Source: Dermanyssus gallinae (lineage: Eukaryota; Arthropoda; Arachnida; Mesostigmata; Dermanyssidae). From it: a DNA stretch of 64,000 nt. Positions 61,353 through 64,000 of the stretch are shown here, one piece after another (within the stretch, counting starts at the first letter, position 1; each line of letters opens with the position of its first letter). The DNA is taken from assembly GCA_003439945.1 (NCBI GenBank), contig QVRM01006590.1:253551-317550 (forward strand), read 5' to 3'. The translations under genes and the position numbers were made by a program. The notes beneath the pieces are model-generated. The model made no database searches. It was not told the DNA's origin and worked only from the letters and a program-made list of their open reading frames with translations.

Positions 61353-62961
61353 ATGCCTCTGAAACGAACGCCGCCGAAATGGCAAGAGAAGGAGCCGCCG
61401 GAACAACGTGCATCACTGCACGTAGACAGTGCGGTGCCTACGGATGAATGCATTACAGAATCAGTCAGTGGTGCGGGCGGTCCGTCTAACCGTCCAATGG
61501 CAAGTGGCGGGAAGCGGACCGCATCAAGCCCCGCAGAAGACGCTCGTAGTAAAGGTATGCGTGTTTGCGAGGCGGAACCTCGCCCGGTAAGCAAGGAGGA
61601 CGCCAGCGAAGCAACCGAGGAAGCTTGTAGCGGTGAGGAATCTCATAGCGATTCGGAGTTTACCACGGTGACCCGGCATAAGCGCTCTCGCGCTATGAAG
61701 GTGCCGCCAAGAGTAAGATTTGACAGGCAGGAAGCTGTTATATTCTCTGCAGATGACAACGCCCTTGAGCAAAAATTTAACGAGATCTGTGACGACATCG
61801 CGAAGATCGTCGGGGGGAAAATAGATGAGCCGCGCTTCACGAAAAACGGAGAACTTGTCATAGTCGTGGAGAGGGAAGATGATAGAGCGACTTTACTCTC
61901 GCTATCGGAGTTAGCGAAAGTTAAAGTCTCGTCAAGAATAAGCGGAACACGATCCACAATAAAGGGCAAGATCACCGGGGTCCATTCCTCAATCTCGGAA
62001 TCGGCGATATTGTCGGCGCTGGCAGTCTTCCGGAGTGACAGAAGTTTCTCGGGTAAAAGCGAAGAACCCCAGAACCAACGCCGTGTCGGCTACGGAGCAC
62101 GTTATCTTGACGTTCTCTGGCAACAGCTTTCCGGCTGAGGTGCGTCTGGGGCTTAAGCGACACGGAGTCGTACTATATCATGAACCCTCGCAGTGCTATA
62201 GGTGTTATAGTCTAGATCACTTCGCCGCTAACTGTAAAGCCTTAAGGCCCAAATGCCGAAAATGCGGCTCTATGGAGCACCTCAGAAAAGACTGCAACTC
62301 TAAGGCCCGCTGTTGTTTGTGCAACGGGGAGCATGAGGCTACGTGGGGAGCATGCCCGCAAAGGCTGCTGCGAATGGAACAACTAAAAAGGGCCGCACGA
62401 AGCATAGCACAGAAGCAGAATGACGCCCCGTCGGTTCCAGTATGCATACCAGTATCCAACGTGCAAGCATCTGAAAACTTTACAAAACGAAGTTGGTCCT
62501 CAGTCGTAAAGAATGGAGTAAGAGAAGTGAACCATGGAATTAATATTCCCACGACCACAACGCACGCAGAGGACGCTGACAGTATCAACCTAAAGCCAGC
62601 AGCCCCCCCACAACAGCCAAACCTATTGGCACAGCCATCAACAGACAGTATCGTTGAAGAAGTACTCCGCAGGCTGTCTCCAATCATACAAGACACCATA
62701 ACGACGGTTATCTCAAAGGTTTTAGAAAGTGTACTGCCTGTAGTCATGCGCGCAGTAAGCGGGGCAATGGCACAGCCTCAACAGAGCTCAGTGGACGCAT
62801 TCTCGCTGGCTGAGACGATCCAGCTAGCACTCCGCGGCAATGTAAAAGAAACTGCGGAACTTCTAACAAATAGAAGTGATGGCAATAAAACAGCATCACG
62901 GCCCGTGGAGCAAAGACTCAGTGACGCTCGGGAGAGACTGGGCCCAAGAATCAGACTATGA
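61353..62961 (+). pseudogene. LINE ORF1, gag-like zinc-knuckle protein, one frame change
   Basis: The product would bind element RNA and form the ribonucleoprotein particle. The start is set at ATG 61353; the frame also allows a GTG two codons upstream. The first part is charged and Ser/Glu-rich and includes an EFTTVTRHKR segment near 61660-61690, a common lead-in to the LINE gag core. At about 62000-62035 the frame moves by one base. After that, three zinc knuckles follow: two of the CX2CX4HX4C type (about 62190-62235 and 62253-62300) and a third of CX2CX3HX6C form (about 62313-62355). The total is about 535 codons if the change is ignored, a normal gag length. The C-terminal half is Pro/Gln/Thr-rich and ends at TGA 62959-62961, overlapping the ORF2 ATG. 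The frame change makes the copy defective, unless it is a sequencing error or a programmed shift. Confidence 0.88.
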
Positions 62962-64000
62962 ACACGAGTGCACCGAATACAAACATTTGGACTCCACAAG
63001 AGAACGTAAGAAACAATATCCTCTCCTGCAAACAAGAAAAGCTTACACCGGTTATCAAAGTAGTGATGTGGAACTGCGAAGGGCATGGCGTATTAAATCT
63101 GTTAGGCATGGAGGCACTTCGAGGAGTGGATATTCTAATATTGACGGAAACATGGGCGCTTAAAACCTTTCTCTTTGGGGGGCTTCTACGGATATCACGC
63201 ACTAGCACATAAAGGTGAAGGACGGGGCAGGCCAAGTGGGGGGGTTTCAGTATTTACGAGAGCAGAAATTGGAGAGATGACAATAGGAATAATAGCCGAA
63301 AACTTAGTAGCAATAGCGTCGAGGGAGTTTGAAATTGTGGCAGCCTATGTTAAACCGGCAGGTGTGGAGTCCACTGAAGTCATGACAGAGCGTATCATGC
63401 TTGGAGTTGAAGCGGTGCCGAGAAAGGCACCGATGATTCTAGCGGGGGATTTCAATGCGAGGTTGGATAGGGTAATCTGGAACGAACTGAAGCATTTTTA
63501 GATATTATAACGGAGATAGGATGCTGGTTAGTCAGCGAGCCAGGCCTAAACACTTTTGAATGTAGTACTGGGGCGTCAGTAATTGACGTTTTTGCCACCG
63601 ACGGAAACGCAGAGGATATAACATTTTTGGGAGAAAATACATCATTTAGAGAAGGAGCGGGGCTTAGAAGGCATATACCGATGGGGATGGCATTCAAAGT
63701 TAGTAATAGTAGGGAGTATAGCCGTAGGCCGGGGACCGGGACAAGACTAGATAGAAAGATCTTCTTAGAGGGAGTGGGGGAAGTGTGCCCACCAGGGGAG
63801 ATTCAAATAGAGTCATATGAGCGTAAATTGACGAATCTGATAAAAGGTGCACTGGTTCCTCGCCAAGAACGAAAAGGAAGGCCCTGGTTCAACGATCGGT
63901 GTAGAGCAGCGAAAGATGCCAACAGACTAACTAGAGAATATGTAAAGATGTTTCCTGTATTAAGGCCGTTCGCAAGTATGGTAAAGAAAATGACACAAAG
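62958..64000 (+). pseudogene. LINE ORF2, APE endonuclease and start of polymerase region, partial and frameshifted
   Basis: ORF2 would nick target DNA and reverse-transcribe the element RNA. It starts at ATG 62958, sharing ATGA with the ORF1 stop. Endonuclease landmarks in order are VVMWNCEGHG near 63065-63095, LILTETWA with the catalytic Glu near 63138-63161, GRPSGGVSVF near 63229-63258, AYVKP near 63343-63357, GDFNA near 63447-63461 with catalytic Asp/Asn, and SVIDVF near 63577-63594. The closing His lies in LRRHIPM near 63664-63684, where the usual SDH is replaced by RRH. A basic KGRPWFNDRC segment near 63870-63900 belongs to the linker before the reverse transcriptase. The frame moves by one base at about 63165-63177 (near a G6 run) and returns at about 63480-63490, after which it stays open to the edge. 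The family identification is firm; activity of this copy is doubtful. Confidence 0.88.

Larger units (their letters stand above)
61353..64000 (+). mobile_element. non-LTR retrotransposon (APE-type LINE), 3' end outside the window
   Basis: ORF1 (gag with three zinc knuckles) is followed by ORF2 (APE endonuclease, then the linker towards the reverse transcriptase) in the order typical of Jockey/I/R1-like elements. The element is cut by the window edge at 64000, so the reverse transcriptase, any RNase H and the 3' tail cannot be seen. The 5' end is undefined and may lie some hundred bases before 61353. The copy carries at least three frame changes (about 62000-62035, about 63165-63177 and about 63480-63490). 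Apart from these it keeps long motif-bearing open frames, so it is younger than the decayed reverse transcriptase at 4.8-5.6 kb. Confidence 0.92.

Overview
The window reads as nuclear DNA from an animal, most likely an invertebrate and perhaps an arthropod. This rests on an APE-type non-LTR retrotransposon with a three-knuckle gag, tRNA-derived SINEs with Pol III boxes, very dense (TA)n and (CAA)n/(GTT)n microsatellites, and the absence of any bacterial operon structure. The species cannot be fixed from the sequence. I found no convincing host protein-coding gene, rRNA or intact tRNA. Most long open frames are low-complexity translations of microsatellites, or chance stop-free runs in GC-rich DNA that usually begin at a non-ATG codon. 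Short exons of a large intron-rich gene cannot be excluded from sequence alone.

Layout. 1-8.7 kb is fairly AT-rich. It holds two oppositely oriented copies of one tRNA-derived SINE (about 1690-1873 minus, 2077-2267 plus; the plus copy has a perfect 14-bp target-site duplication) and a heavily decayed non-LTR reverse transcriptase (about 4.8-5.6 kb) followed by a probable LINE 3' end. 8.7-14.3 kb is GC-rich and contains a diverged tandem duplication of about 0.8 kb (11284-12115 and 12121-12785). 14.3-28.4 kb mixes polypyrimidine tracts with TA, GTT and CAT repeats. It carries a second, opposite-strand copy of the LINE 3'-end motif near 21.9 kb and a degenerate tRNA-like element near 28.3 kb. 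28.4-32.5 kb and 38-50 kb are GC-rich blocks with triplet repeats, long G/C homopolymers and short minisatellites (18, 16, 39 and 32-35 bp units). 50-57 kb has the longest TA cluster (52.55-52.72 kb), a 14-bp minisatellite and a CAA field. 57.6-58.6 kb is a 39/42-bp minisatellite holding nine NotI-type octamers.

61.3 kb to the right edge is the best-defined unit: a plus-strand non-LTR retrotransposon. ORF1 encodes a gag with three zinc knuckles. ORF2 starts with an APE endonuclease and runs out of the window before the reverse transcriptase. The two ORFs meet at an ATGA stop-start overlap. At least three apparent single-base frame changes make this copy look non-autonomous, unless they are assembly errors.

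I see no previously undescribed defence, biosynthetic or regulatory system. The observations most worth checking are the stop-start overlap and frame breaks of the 61-kb LINE, the T-tailed SINE with its duplication, the shared LINE 3'-end motif, the NotI-rich coding-like minisatellite and the 11-12.8 kb tandem duplication.
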